Of a DNA stretch of 64,000 nucleotides, positions 55,253 to 64,000 are shown piece after piece. The notes below the pieces were generated by a model. It was given only the letters and a program-made list of their open reading frames with translations, ran no database searches and had not been told where the DNA came from. Within the stretch, counting starts at the first letter, position 1. Every line of letters begins with the position of its first letter. Source of the stretch: Saprospiraceae bacterium (GTDB taxonomy: Bacteria; Bacteroidota; Bacteroidia; Chitinophagales; Saprospiraceae); the NCBI GenBank assembly GCA_028280415.1, contig JANQLV010000075.1, positions 62,001 through 126,000 on the forward strand. The letters are read 5' to 3'. A program made the translations under genes and the position numbers.

Positions 55253-56092
55253 CTATATTTGCTGATTCTCATTTGTTTTTATTTGTTGATAGATATGAAG
55301 CAATATCTCAAAATCATCCTTGACCCAATTGCCTGTGGTGCCACCCTTATAGACGCCTTTTTTCAAATAACTACTAAATAAAGCATAAGCCTTCATAGCA
55401 TCATCTTCGTCATAGAAACAATTGATCCATTCTTGTTTAATCCTGTTTTTAGGAACCCGGCCAATCCCGCCACGAAATACCTGAATCAGTCCGAGTGAGT
55501 GGCTAAAGGAAACGGTTTGATGTTCACGTTCTTCTGAAGCTTTCAGAATATAAGCATAATGTAAAATATAGTTTAACAAACGCTGCTGTATTTCTTCTTC
55601 GCTTTCTTTTTCCTCCGGAGGAATACGCCAGAGATTGTGATCTGGATAAAACGGATCAGTTGTGAAATCTTCCAGGGACTTTCCTTCTTTGACAAATTTA
55701 AGTGTTGATTTCAGATTTTCGCCTCTATGATTAATATCCAGGATTAAAAACTCCCTCGATGTACTTTTCTGAAATTCTTTTATAGTTAAATTGAAATGTT
55801 TTGTTCGGATCATTTGATTATTGAGGGATGCCCACTTGCCTAAATTCGCTTTGTAACCATCGATCTCGGTAAAAGAGGAATCCGGGAAAAAATGCAAAAC
55901 ATAACCATTGGATATCAATTGATTTCCAAGCATGGATTTTACCGTCTTATCGACATCATTATTTTCCCGGTCATAAGCGATAACTTCGGCCAGACGCCAG
56001 CTACCAATGATTTGATCAACAAGTAAATCCTCTTCTTTTTTGCAATCGGAAAATAGAATGAGAAAGCCAAATAGTACAAAAAGATACCTCAT
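55253..56092 (-). CDS. Lipoprotein of unknown function
   Basis: The start is the ATG at 56092, giving MRYLFVLFGFLILFSDC, a lipoprotein signal with Cys17. A reading start at 56167 would put about 25 non-hydrophobic residues ahead of it. The first mature half (LLVDQIIGSWRLAEVIAYDR ... LHFFPDSSFTEIDGY) resembles lipocalin-like domains, with a GxWR strand opening the barrel. The second half (LNYILHYAYILKASEERE ... INCFYDEDDAMKAYALFSSY) looks helical and is unassigned. It may be a two-domain lipoprotein. A -7 element lies at 56175-56182. Confidence 0.68.
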   Translation of the reverse strand: MRYLFVLFGFLILFSDCKKEEDLLVDQIIGSWRLAEVIAYDRENNDVDKTVKSMLGNQLISNGYVLHFFPDSSFTEIDGYKANLGKWASLNNQMIRTKHFNLTIKEFQKSTSREFLILDINHRGENLKSTLKFVKEGKSLEDFTTDPFYPDHNLWRIPPEEKESEEEIQQRLLNYILHYAYILKASEEREHQTVSFSHSLGLIQVFRGGIGRVPKNRIKQEWINCFYDEDDAMKAYALFSSYLKKGVYKGGTTGNWVKDDFEILLHIYQQIKTNENQQI

Positions 56093-56174
56093 AAAAGGGA
56101 TAGGTATTAAAGCTGTACGAAAATACAGGTTAAAAATAGTAATAAGTGCTCGATTCCTGACAATCAAGTACCTG

Positions 56175-56182
56175 CAAATATA
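56175..56182 (-). promoter_or_regulatory. Candidate -7 element for the lipocalin-like lipoprotein
   Basis: The minus strand reads TATATTTG (TAnnTTTG). It would give a leader of about 76 nt to the ATG at 56092, and it sits upstream of the alternative start at 56167. No -33 element at normal spacing. Confidence 0.35.
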
Positions 56183-56252
56183 TCATTTGCCTATTTTTAA
56201 ATTAGTTTATAACCTAACTGTATCAACCTAAAGTCTTGGGGACAAAATCGTA

Positions 56253-56279
56253 TTTCGAATTCGAAGCTCGAATTCGAAA
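56253..56279. repeat. Perfect 12-bp inverted repeat, TTTCGAATTCGA/TCGAATTCGAAA
   Basis: The two arms (56253-56264 and 56268-56279) are exact reverse complements with a 3-nt AGC spacer. They lie between the trpB2-like gene and the following lipoprotein gene, both on the minus strand. No T-tract follows on the minus strand, so it is either a weak terminator or an operator. Confidence 0.5.
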
Positions 56280-56338
56280 AAACGACGAAAAACTAAATAC
56301 TAATATCGAATAAGGACTTGATATTCGGTTTCCACCAT

Positions 56339-57703
56339 TTAGTCAATTAAAGGTGTTTCCAGTTTTGCTAAAGAAGCATTGATTTCTTCTGTACTCAATT
56401 CATGTTTGACAATTTTGCCAGCGAAATAATCTTCATAGGCTTTCATATCAAAATTTCCATGTCCGCAAAGGTTAAATAGAATGGTTCTGGAAACGCCTTC
56501 CTCTCTACATTTTTGAGCTTCGGCAATTGCAGTTGCAATACCATGTGTTGCTTCTGGTGCCGGAATGATGCCCTCGGCGCGAGCGAAAGTAACCCCCGCT
56601 TCGAAAACTTCAATATTGTCATGTGCAACTGCTTCGATAAGTTTGTCTTTCAACAATTGGCTAACAATCACACCCGCTCCATGATATCTCAATCCCCCTG
56701 CATGAATTGGTGCCGGAACGAAATTGTGCCCAAGCGTATACATTGGCAAGAGAGGTGTCATACCTACGGTATCTCCAAAATCGTAACGGAATACCCCTCT
56801 GGTCAGTTTGGGACAAGAAGTGGGCTCGCTGGCAATGCAACGAATATTTTTCCCTTCTTCCAGATTAAGTCTCAGGAAAGGAAAAGAAAGTCCTGCAAAA
56901 TTTGAACCGCCACCAAATGGAGCAATTACAATATCCGGTAGATCACCGGCTTTTTCCATTTGTTTGATAGCCTCCTGACCAACTACCGTCTGATGCAGCT
57001 TGACATGATTCAAGACACTTCCAAGGGCGTATTTGGTATCATCATTAGTGGCTGCTCTTTCTATCGCTTCGGATATAGCAATACCAAGTGAACCGGTTGT
57101 ATCGGGATCTTGAGCCAAAATCTTTCTACCTGCTTCGGTTGCGTTTGAGGGAGATGGAAAAACTTTAGCGCCCCAGGTATTCATCATGATTTTTCGATAG
57201 GGCTTGTGGTGATAGGAAAGTTTAACCATATAAACCTCACATTCCAGATCGAAATGATTACAAGCAAAACTAAGAGCGCTGCCCCATTGTCCGGCACCTG
57301 TTTCTGTAGTAATACGCTTGATGCCTTCCTGTTTGTTATAATAGGCTTGCGGGACAGCAGTATTGGGCTTATGTGAACCCGAAGGGCTAACTCCCTCATA
57401 TTTGTAATAAATCCTGGCGGGGGTATCCAGCGCTTTTTCCAGACCATAAGCACGATAAAGCGGAGTAGGGCGCCAGAGTGAATAAATGTACCGGACTTCA
57501 TCCGGGATGTCTATCCATTTTTCGGGACTAACTTCCTGTTTGATTAATTCCATTGGAAATAAAGGAGCAAGTGCTTCAGGTCCGATCGGTTCAAGAGTCC
57601 CGGGATGTAGCGGAGGAAGTGGCTTGTTAGGCATATCTGCAATGATGTTATACCATTTGTCAGGGATTTCCTGTTCGCTGAGCGTGATTTTTCTATTTTT
57701 CAT
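56339..57703 (-). CDS. TrpB2-type tryptophan synthase beta-like enzyme
   Basis: This PLP enzyme converts indole and serine to tryptophan. The 454-residue length and N-terminal extension (residues 1-75 with [20 protein letters not shown] and the [13 protein letters not shown] block) mark the TrpB2 group, longer than canonical TrpB. The PLP Lys is Lys112 in [11 protein letters not shown]. The phosphate-binding Gly-rich loop ([11 protein letters not shown]) and the C-terminal [11 protein letters not shown] are present. No trpA or other trp gene is nearby, as is common for TrpB2, which is thought to act without TrpA as an indole scavenger or alternative synthase. Confidence 0.9.
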   Translation of the reverse strand: MKNRKITLSEQEIPDKWYNIIADMPNKPLPPLHPGTLEPIGPEALAPLFPMELIKQEVSPEKWIDIPDEVRYIYSLWRPTPLYRAYGLEKALDTPARIYYKYEGVSPSGSHKPNTAVPQAYYNKQEGIKRITTETGAGQWGSALSFACNHFDLECEVYMVKLSYHHKPYRKIMMNTWGAKVFPSPSNATEAGRKILAQDPDTTGSLGIAISEAIERAATNDDTKYALGSVLNHVKLHQTVVGQEAIKQMEKAGDLPDIVIAPFGGGSNFAGLSFPFLRLNLEEGKNIRCIASEPTSCPKLTRGVFRYDFGDTVGMTPLLPMYTLGHNFVPAPIHAGGLRYHGAGVIVSQLLKDKLIEAVAHDNIEVFEAGVTFARAEGIIPAPEATHGIATAIAEAQKCREEGVSRTILFNLCGHGNFDMKAYEDYFAGKIVKHELSTEEINASLAKLETPLID

Positions 57704-57932
57704 ATTGGTATAAGATTGATTGGTACACTTTATATATTCGAATCATCTAATTTAAAAAAATATGGAAAGAAAGTATCAATTCAGGAATTGAAAAGCCGGA
57801 CAAGGTAGTGAAGAAGTCATAGCGGAATGGTTGAAGTGCAATCGGGATTTGATTGACAAGCTGGCCGCATTACTATGCTTTGTTCAAACGTTTTTCTACA
57901 GACCCGGTCAATGCAAAAATACATGAATGGGT

Positions 57933-58859
57933 TTAGTGCAAATCACGTATTCCTTTAAAAGAAAATTCGTATTGCATCCCAAAAATATCTTCATAAGTTC
58001 TTTTTTTAGTATCAGGATCAATTTTACCTTTTAAGATTTGATAGAAAGAGTTTTCTATATCCGTACTTGCATCCTTTTGAGTGAGGGTCAGATCAAACGT
58101 ACTACAAATAGCTTTTGCCGCTTTGTTGATCTTTCCATATCTGATTTCTTCGATCCAGCCTTTTTCCTGTAGCATAACGAAGAGTTCGCACAATTGCTTT
58201 TGGTTGCCCTTCCAAATAAACTTTTCAAAATCGGTTTTGATATTATTTTGACTAATGTTTTCGGGACGTTGTGGCTTGAGAATTTGTAATCTTAGATTGA
58301 TAAAACGAATGTAAATTTTCAGGACCAGGTCACTAATCTTTTTATTCAGAATAATACCTCGGAGCAAATCTATCTGCTTTTCTTCGGACTGCAATAGCTG
58401 ATGATACTTGTTAAGGTGACCAAGCAATAGGCGTTCTTCATCGTGGATACCAATTAGATTATCTTCTGCAATAGTAACTCTAAGTACTTCACGATAATTG
58501 AAAACCAAATTGTTGATTTTGCCATAAATGGCAGTATATATCAGGGAAGCGGCTCGATTCTTACCCATCATATCGCTAATAGCTTCGCTTATATTATCTT
58601 GTGCCAGCTCGGGATGTTTATGCTGGATACCATTGAAAAAGATTTCGTAAAAATAATTACTGATCTGAACGATCTCGGTACTATCACGGGTGAATAGGGG
58701 AAGGCAAAAATTTTGAGCATCAAAAAGCCGTTCAATATCATCCGTTTTGACTTTTGGAAAATCCAGAGCTGTGCGTATAACACCAGTCTTATCTGCGTTC
58801 TCCAACTCCTGTTCGATGGCTTGCAAAAGGTCTTGGGCAAAATCGTATTCTATAATCAT
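57933..58859 (-). CDS. Unknown protein with RteC-like C-terminal region
   Basis: The 308-residue cytoplasmic protein is mostly helical by eye and has no signal peptide. I do not recognise the N-terminal 200 residues. The C-terminal part, KFIWKGNQKQLCELFVMLQEK followed by IEEIRYGKINKAAKAICSTFDL, resembles the small module found at the end of RteC-type regulatory proteins of Bacteroidetes. In those proteins a W-x-G-x-x-x-x-L motif precedes a short helix-turn segment. That similarity is weak and would need a profile search. It lies between trpB2 and the CAP gene, both on the same strand. Confidence 0.6.
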   Translation of the reverse strand: MIIEYDFAQDLLQAIEQELENADKTGVIRTALDFPKVKTDDIERLFDAQNFCLPLFTRDSTEIVQISNYFYEIFFNGIQHKHPELAQDNISEAISDMMGKNRAASLIYTAIYGKINNLVFNYREVLRVTIAEDNLIGIHDEERLLLGHLNKYHQLLQSEEKQIDLLRGIILNKKISDLVLKIYIRFINLRLQILKPQRPENISQNNIKTDFEKFIWKGNQKQLCELFVMLQEKGWIEEIRYGKINKAAKAICSTFDLTLTQKDASTDIENSFYQILKGKIDPDTKKRTYEDIFGMQYEFSFKGIRDLH

Positions 58860-58975
58860 TTCTTTTTTGATACAAAAATCATTGAATTTTACTTGTGAAT
58901 CAATTACAGGCTAATTACGTAATTTGATAAAGCCCATCGATAGAATCTTATGCTTCATTTTTAATGGGTAATGCT

Positions 58976-61276
58976 TTAAGGGCATTCCGAACAATACAGC
59001 TTCTTTATTTTTTGATCCTTGAGTAAGTAGATTTCTTTACTGATCCATGAACACCAGCGAGTCTTGTTTAATTCCATTGCTTTTTGGTAAATTTTCTCAT
59101 ATTCATCCAGGTCTCCAGAATCGTGCATGTAATACAGGGTACTCAGTAGAATAAAAAGCGCCTCTTCATTGAGTTTGTCCTCGTTGAATAATTGAAGCAA
59201 ATACTGATTAGTCAAACCATACATGCTCCAGTAATTATAAAACAAAGCGAGATCAATACTACTTTCAATATTTGTAATTCGATTTTTAAAATGTTTGGAA
59301 ATATAATTAAAGGATCGGGAAATATTGGGCCCATCGTTGATTTGTCCATAATACTTGATGATGGATAAATTCAGGTTTAAAGTCAACGTATCATTTTTGA
59401 TTTGCTCATTTATGGATTCGATATATTTGGGATGGATTACATTGGCTAAACTTTGTGCCGGCAAATCCCAGGTTTTTAAAAGCTGATCATAGAGAATCGT
59501 ATAAAGATGTACCAGATTGAAAAGGGCTGCTTCCGATAATTCATCACTATGATCTATCCATTTGCTAATGAACTTGCTCACTCGTTGTCGGTTGCCTCGG
59601 TGGACCAAACTTAAGGCAGCCGCTGCATTTTGTACCAGTTCTTTTTCGTTTAGCAGAGCATTGAAAACAGCATCTTCGAATAAAAGTTGCTTGTCTTTTG
59701 CACCGGAAGTATAAAAAGTGAAAAGGGCTTTATTGGCCAATGGGATGTTCCCGTCTAAAACAGCCTGACGCAGATTCACCGCCATTCGTTCGGCTGGACC
59801 GATATTATTGAGTTGACCCTCGTAATGGATCGTTGCGAAAGATTTTCTTTGTTCAAAAAGCAGGGAGTCCCAGGGTAAAATAGGGAGCTTATCTTCAACG
59901 ACGAGCTTCTTTAATTCGGCTTTACTTTTTTCGAGCAAACTATCCGCAAAATGATATTTGAGCTGGAAAAAGAAATGCGCCCAGTTCTCTTGCGTGGAGA
60001 TACTGATATCGCCGGGGAGTTTGCTTAATTCTTGTCTTAAATGTTGTTTGATCGTTTCCGCTCTTTTTCGATGTAATAGCGCATTGCTTTCACTGTTCCC
60101 TTCGATGGAACTAAAACTTTTAATTTCAATAGAATGAATTTTTTCATCAGAAGCGGGAAGCTCCGGATAACTTAGGGGAGTAGTAGCATTTCTTTTGAAA
60201 TCATAATTTAAAGTAACCGAGCGGGCAATCCCTGTATTGGAAAAACGGATATTTGGAGGGTCGAAAACCTCGGGTTCAATCGGACGTAAATTATAGATGC
60301 GTCTGGATACATAAGAAGGAGAAATATACCGGCAGGCTACACCATCCCGAATAATGATCACTGCGAGAATCAGTTTCTTGTTTTGGAGATGAGATGGAAT
60401 TTCTCCAACTTTTGCGATAAGCCGATAATCGCTCAAAGCCCTGTTACCGGAAAGAATATCATCCCGGTAAATCGGCTTTAATAATACGCCATCGTAGACC
60501 GGTGAAAGATCAAGCTTATTCGGCTCAGCACAAGTAATCTGTTCCGGCTCAATAAGGTCTATTGCAATGCCATCATTAGGGCCCGAAAATATTTTTTTGA
60601 AATAATAAATATTGTGCTCATAAAGAATCACATCATTGCCTTCAATCAGGATAGAGTTACCAATGTTGGCGATAAGGTTCTGGTATTGGTCCATATCTCC
60701 TTCGCATTCCCCATAAGCGGCCGTCAACCCGAAAGCATTATCCGATAACTGACCTTCGATTCTTAGCCCTTTTCGTACGAAGACCTGAGTAGCATAAATT
60801 TGTCCTGTGCGACTAAGCTCGAATCCAATATTGGTAAACTGGTAATTGGGGTCAATCATATTCGCAAAGTGTTCGGGAGAGTCTTTCCAGGATTTAAACA
60901 TCTCATCTGCAAGTAATTTCTCTTTGCTCTTGCTAAGCGGAAATCTCGCTTTACTACTAAGCAAAATATTTTCTCCTATCAGATCGTATTCCATTGGTTT
61001 GAAATGCTCCACTCTTTTTGCAGGCGTTTTATATTTGGGATTTTTTTGAAAGTGACTGAGTGTATTGGTCTTGCTCATATAAAAGCTGTGTAGCTCTGCT
61101 GGCTTAGTCAATGATTTATGAAATTCGAGTGAGCTTAGGTTTTTACTTTTTCGCAGCGCATTGATCTTCTGGAGAATACGATTCTTAAGCGCATTTTTAT
61201 TGGCACTTGTTAGTTGAGCATCCAGATTATTGACGATAATATTTAAGAGCAGGAAAAGTAGAATTTTGATCTTCAT
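58976..61276 (-). CDS. Secreted CAP-domain protein with OmpA-like segment
   Basis: The 766-residue protein has a signal peptide (MKIKILLFLLLNIIVNNLDAQ). Residues about 25-170 are a CAP/SCP domain with the expected blocks: His in TLSHFQ, Glu in IGENIL, SWKDSPEHFANM and the closing FTNIGFE. The central part contains an OmpA-C-like stretch near residues 370-415 (SIEIKSFSSIEGNSESNALL with RKRAETIKQHL). The remaining C-terminal 300 residues appear alpha-helical (TPR-like) and end KIKKLYCSECP. CAP proteins act outside the cell as binding or protease-like domains. The combination with an OmpA-like element suggests attachment to peptidoglycan, which is inference. Confidence 0.78.
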   Translation of the reverse strand: MKIKILLFLLLNIIVNNLDAQLTSANKNALKNRILQKINALRKSKNLSSLEFHKSLTKPAELHSFYMSKTNTLSHFQKNPKYKTPAKRVEHFKPMEYDLIGENILLSSKARFPLSKSKEKLLADEMFKSWKDSPEHFANMIDPNYQFTNIGFELSRTGQIYATQVFVRKGLRIEGQLSDNAFGLTAAYGECEGDMDQYQNLIANIGNSILIEGNDVILYEHNIYYFKKIFSGPNDGIAIDLIEPEQITCAEPNKLDLSPVYDGVLLKPIYRDDILSGNRALSDYRLIAKVGEIPSHLQNKKLILAVIIIRDGVACRYISPSYVSRRIYNLRPIEPEVFDPPNIRFSNTGIARSVTLNYDFKRNATTPLSYPELPASDEKIHSIEIKSFSSIEGNSESNALLHRKRAETIKQHLRQELSKLPGDISISTQENWAHFFFQLKYHFADSLLEKSKAELKKLVVEDKLPILPWDSLLFEQRKSFATIHYEGQLNNIGPAERMAVNLRQAVLDGNIPLANKALFTFYTSGAKDKQLLFEDAVFNALLNEKELVQNAAAALSLVHRGNRQRVSKFISKWIDHSDELSEAALFNLVHLYTILYDQLLKTWDLPAQSLANVIHPKYIESINEQIKNDTLTLNLNLSIIKYYGQINDGPNISRSFNYISKHFKNRITNIESSIDLALFYNYWSMYGLTNQYLLQLFNEDKLNEEALFILLSTLYYMHDSGDLDEYEKIYQKAMELNKTRWCSWISKEIYLLKDQKIKKLYCSECP

Positions 61277-61339
61277 AGCAGTTCATTTTTACAGTATGAT
61301 GCTTTTTTTGCTAAAAACGATTAAGCAGAGACAATGTTT

Positions 61340-62026
61340 TTATTCATAAAACGAATTTACGACTGCCTGTCCGGTATAATTGGGGCCAGCTTTATCATCG
61401 GCGCCCAGATATTGGAAAGGGAAGCTTATTATTTTCTCCCCCTGCCTGCTTAAAATTTTAGACCTGGAGCTATAATTCAAACCTTGATCTGAGAAGTGCT
61501 TTTTTAATATGTGCTTCCCCTTTGTTTGGTTTTTTAGTATGATATTTTGTAAATCGAGGTTGGCAATAAATATACCTTGGGGTTTAAGAGCAGCAACTGA
61601 TTTTTTTATTAAAGCAAGCTTATCTCCTATATAGTGTAAACCGTGTACGATTGTAATAAGATCGTATTTGCTTTGCGGATTCCAGGAACTCAAATTGATT
61701 TGTTGGAGATGTAGTGTTTTATGTTCTTCAAAATCATCAAAAAAATTGACAAGATCAAAACCGGTCAAATGCACTTGATGATTGGTTTCTATATCTTTGA
61801 AGTATTTGGCTGTTTGAATAAGCGCTTTTCCACGACCACAGCATAAATCCAGCCACTTGACTTCTGAATCCTTGATTCGTTCTTCAATAAAACGAATCGG
61901 ATTGAAGCGAATATCTTTTTCGTAACTATTAATACCTATAGCCTGACGTTCGCGATTCATGGTATTATTGGCAACTATCGGAGACCATTCCAATTCTTCT
62001 TCGTTGAGTAGATTATGAGTTTGCAA
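61340..62026 (-). CDS. Class I SAM-dependent methyltransferase
   Basis: The 228-residue protein has a Rossmann-type SAM fold. Motif I is VKWLDLCCGRGKALIQ (about residues 56-71). An acidic residue in GFDLVNFF ends strand 2. The later segment YDLITIVHGLHYIGDKLALI matches the motif II region. The acceptor cannot be inferred; the family includes small-molecule, lipid and rRNA methylases. The reading frame opens with a TTG at 62026; an ATG at 61960 is a shorter alternative that would remove a well-formed N-terminal helix. It lies 63 bp before the CAP gene on the same strand. Confidence 0.83.
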   Translation of the reverse strand: MQTHNLLNEEELEWSPIVANNTMNRERQAIGINSYEKDIRFNPIRFIEERIKDSEVKWLDLCCGRGKALIQTAKYFKDIETNHQVHLTGFDLVNFFDDFEEHKTLHLQQINLSSWNPQSKYDLITIVHGLHYIGDKLALIKKSVAALKPQGIFIANLDLQNIILKNQTKGKHILKKHFSDQGLNYSSRSKILSRQGEKIISFPFQYLGADDKAGPNYTGQAVVNSFYE

Positions 62027-62446
62027 TAGAGATAAAAAAGATTAATGAATTTACGAAAGTATTAAATGTTTTGGTGTATATGAGAGATTCATCTAAATCC
62101 CTTGAATATGATGCTTGTTTGCCTCATATCAATACCGTATTCCGATAGAGGGTAAAATTGGAGAAAGCTATCCAATCACAGCTTCATTTTCATTTTATAA
62201 AGATACTGGAATAAAACTAAAGACAAGGTAAATGTATTATGCAAAAAGATATCCCGACAAAAAACATTGCCGGGATATTTTAAAATACTGTGTTATATTA
62301 TTGTTTAAGTATATTGACTAACAACTTGGAAAGAGAAGACCGCTGAATGTGAATTTCTGTAAGTCTTTTAAGTCTAAGTCAAATGTGGATTGCGGAGCTT
62401 TGCTGATTTTTAACAGGCAATTATTACTTACCTATTTACTTACAGC
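62027..62446. other. 420-bp intergenic region (3' side of S74 gene)
   Basis: No gene is seen. It holds the predicted terminator of the S74 gene at 62243-62278, which would leave a 3' untranslated tail of about 170 nt. The remaining AT-rich part upstream of the methyltransferase has no clear promoter. Confidence 0.45.
62243..62278 (-). terminator. Rho-independent terminator downstream of the S74 gene
   Basis: On the minus strand ATATCCCGGCAA pairs with TTGTCGGGATAT (12 bp, one G-U pair, 6-nt loop) and is followed by CTTTTT. It lies 169 bp after the stop of the S74 gene. Confidence 0.78.
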
Positions 62447-63982
62447 TTATTTCTGAATAATCATAATATTGGTAGCCATGTTGGTACCATTAATATTGAT
62501 TGCATAAACGTAAGTACCGCTTTGTAGCGCATCAGAACGAATTTCCACAGTACCAAGTCCGCCTTCGATATTGTAAGATCTCAATAACTGACCATCCATA
62601 CTAAAAATATCCAATGAGGCATTCGTTGCATCCATCGGGATTTCATAATCAATAGTAGTGACATCACTAAAAGGATTCGGACGGTTTTGGCTGAGTTTTA
62701 CATTATTAAAAGCAGCAGGTGCATTTGCACTTTCTTTCTGCCTGGAAGTACCCATTGACTTCTCCATATCTGACAATCTTTGTTCTAATCTTTCGATCTG
62801 GCTTTGTTGCTCAATAATTCGCTCTTCCTGAGCTTCGATTACTGCTTGCTGCTCTTTGATGCCTTCTGTCAAAACCGGAATAATTTCCGTATACTTGACT
62901 CCTACTAAACCATCTTCAGAGCTGGTAGTCGTGACTTCGGGAATTACAGATTGAACTTCCTGAGCAATAAAACCATAGACCCGGCCATCCGGAAGGTGCA
63001 TATCCGGATTGGAAGCTTTATCATAAGCATAAGTTACCCCGTTCAGTTGAGAAATCAAATCCATCGCATTACCAATAGATTTAACATCTTTTTTCAATCT
63101 GCGGTCAGAAACTACTGTCCAGCTACCGTTTACACGACCGTCACCGTCAAAAATCAATTCGTAAATCGAACCGGCAACACCGTCTCCAAGTCGAAGAATT
63201 CGGGTAGAAGAACAAGGAAAGAAACCTGTATCTCGATAAGCAAAAGTCAAATCATCGGTGCTGCTTTGCCAGAGGACCGTAGGAACGTTTCCATCCATAC
63301 CGACATTTACAGAGTTTGTTAGGTCTGTTTGAGACCTAAAACCGTATAGATTACAAGAACTTCCACCGGGGCCACCCGCTTGTCCAAGCCCTGTAGCACG
63401 GCTGTTGGCAAAATTGACAGCAGTTGTTGTTTCATCTGTTACCAAGAGACTGGCACCCCTTACATCAAAGGTACTTAAAGGCACTTCTGTATTGATGCCT
63501 GCGTTTCGGTCAGCAAAATCACCGTAAATCAGTGGAGTACCTGCACCGGCGTTAATATAAAGTTGATTATTTTCATTACCGCGCCCTGCTCCTGCTCTAA
63601 AACCTATAAATACATTAGTTGATCCGAAGGTTCCACTACCTGATGCACTACCGATATGAACAGATGCCTCTGAAGTCCCACCGACACCGGCTCTGGTTCC
63701 GAGAAAGGTGTTCCGGGTTCCATTATGATCCAGGCCGGCTTCATAACCGAAATAGCTATTGCCCTCATGATTATTGATGCCAGCACCGGCAAAAGCTCCG
63801 GTAAAAGTATTGCGATCATCTCCAAGACCAAGTGCATTTCCGGTTTGGAATCCAACTCTTACGTTTTGCAATCCGGGAGCTGCGGCATTATCGGGATAGT
63901 CCGCAACATTCTGCGCCTTGGTGGAAAATGAAAAAGAAAACATTAAGCTTGCGAAGAGGAGAAATTTTAAATGTTTTTTCAT
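62447..63982 (-). CDS. T9SS-secreted protein with S74 intramolecular chaperone domain
   Basis: The 511-residue protein starts with a signal peptide (MKKHLKFLLFASLMFSFSFSTKAQ). The N-terminal half has collagen-like/trimeric fibre features: short Gly-rich repeats such as GTRAGVGGTSEASVHIGSASG. Residues about 290-380 are a Peptidase_S74 domain with the self-cleavage block VVSDRRLKKDVKSI and YGFIAQEVQSVIPEV. This domain assists fibre trimerisation and then cuts itself off in phage tail spikes. A Gln/Glu-rich coiled coil follows (EAQEERIIEQQSQIERLEQR). The type A T9SS sorting domain is at the end (NRPNPFSDVTTIDYEIP ... MNIMIIQK-type tail). A surface fibre is likely; its ligand is unknown. Confidence 0.9.
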   Translation of the reverse strand: MKKHLKFLLFASLMFSFSFSTKAQNVADYPDNAAAPGLQNVRVGFQTGNALGLGDDRNTFTGAFAGAGINNHEGNSYFGYEAGLDHNGTRNTFLGTRAGVGGTSEASVHIGSASGSGTFGSTNVFIGFRAGAGRGNENNQLYINAGAGTPLIYGDFADRNAGINTEVPLSTFDVRGASLLVTDETTTAVNFANSRATGLGQAGGPGGSSCNLYGFRSQTDLTNSVNVGMDGNVPTVLWQSSTDDLTFAYRDTGFFPCSSTRILRLGDGVAGSIYELIFDGDGRVNGSWTVVSDRRLKKDVKSIGNAMDLISQLNGVTYAYDKASNPDMHLPDGRVYGFIAQEVQSVIPEVTTTSSEDGLVGVKYTEIIPVLTEGIKEQQAVIEAQEERIIEQQSQIERLEQRLSDMEKSMGTSRQKESANAPAAFNNVKLSQNRPNPFSDVTTIDYEIPMDATNASLDIFSMDGQLLRSYNIEGGLGTVEIRSDALQSGTYVYAININGTNMATNIMIIQK

Positions 63983-64000
63983 TGTTAAAATTGTTTCTTT

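Noticed and set aside
1-64000. tRNA and rRNA genes
   Set aside because: No T-loop/anticodon-stem pattern or rRNA core sequence was found by eye in any intergenic stretch. A tRNAscan search would settle it.

Overview
The window looks like chromosomal DNA of a gliding-type Bacteroidota, most likely a Saprospiria/Saprospiraceae-like bacterium. The evidence is type IX secretion (T9SS) sorting domains on four large surface proteins, a PorE-like T9SS lipoprotein, GldA and a GldF-GldG fusion, fused SecDF, the ftsX-DUF3098-uppP-truB gene order, and Bacteroidota promoters (TTTG ... TAnnTTTG) with little Shine-Dalgarno signal. The family-level placement is inference. No rRNA, tRNA, CRISPR array, insertion sequence or phage was recognised.

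Layout. 1-3083 (-) is the N-terminal part of a very large HYR-repeat/dockerin-like secreted protein that runs off the window. 3.6-8.1 kb holds a GIN-domain protein, gpsA, a secreted alpha/beta hydrolase and a membrane-anchored thioredoxin. 8.1-11.0 kb (-) is the cell-envelope operon ftsX-DUF3098-uppP-truB. 11.2-15.7 kb carries a secreted beta-sandwich protein, then on the minus strand a 147-aa membrane/coiled-coil protein, an FGE-sulfatase-fold protein, a Tat-exported Gfo/Idh oxidoreductase and ApbE. 15.9-18.8 kb is leuS. 19.2-26.0 kb has two tandem paralogous 1.1-kb-residue-class T9SS surface proteins, converging on the PorE-like gene. 28.7-31.9 kb (-) is secDF.

The most unusual region is 28181-28649, between secDF and the PorE-like gene. 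It holds 2.8 tandem copies of a ~167-bp unit. On the minus strand every copy has a consensus sigma-54 promoter (TGGCAC-N5-TTGCT, i.e. GG-N10-GC) about 45 nt before a stem-loop followed by 9-10 U. This predicts three near-identical ~70-nt sigma-54-dependent small RNAs in tandem, which I regard as the best candidate for an undescribed system here.

32.4-36 kb has a Kbp-like BON-LysM protein, a D-2-hydroxyacid dehydrogenase and two lipoproteins, one with DUF547. 36.1-42.7 kb (+) is a gliding-associated cluster: gldA, an unknown secreted protein, a gldF-gldG fusion, a DUF4340-like protein and an S1/P1-type nuclease. 42.7-47.7 kb has a fatty acid desaturase with a GNAT-like protein, then DUF368 (undecaprenyl-phosphate translocase family), aroE and proline dehydrogenase. 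48.0-52.6 kb encodes a 1531-residue surface protein with a type B T9SS C-terminus. 52.9-55.1 kb holds a phosphopantetheinyl transferase and small proteins. 55.2-64 kb (-) has lipoproteins, a stand-alone TrpB2-type synthase, an unknown 308-aa protein, a CAP-domain protein, a methyltransferase and an S74-autoprocessing T9SS protein.

Taken together the window is a mix of housekeeping genes and cell-surface/secretion genes. SecDF feeds the periplasm, PorE anchors T9SS to peptidoglycan, GldA/FG supports gliding, and the large CTD proteins are the likely cargo. All calls were made by reading the sequence; no database search was run.
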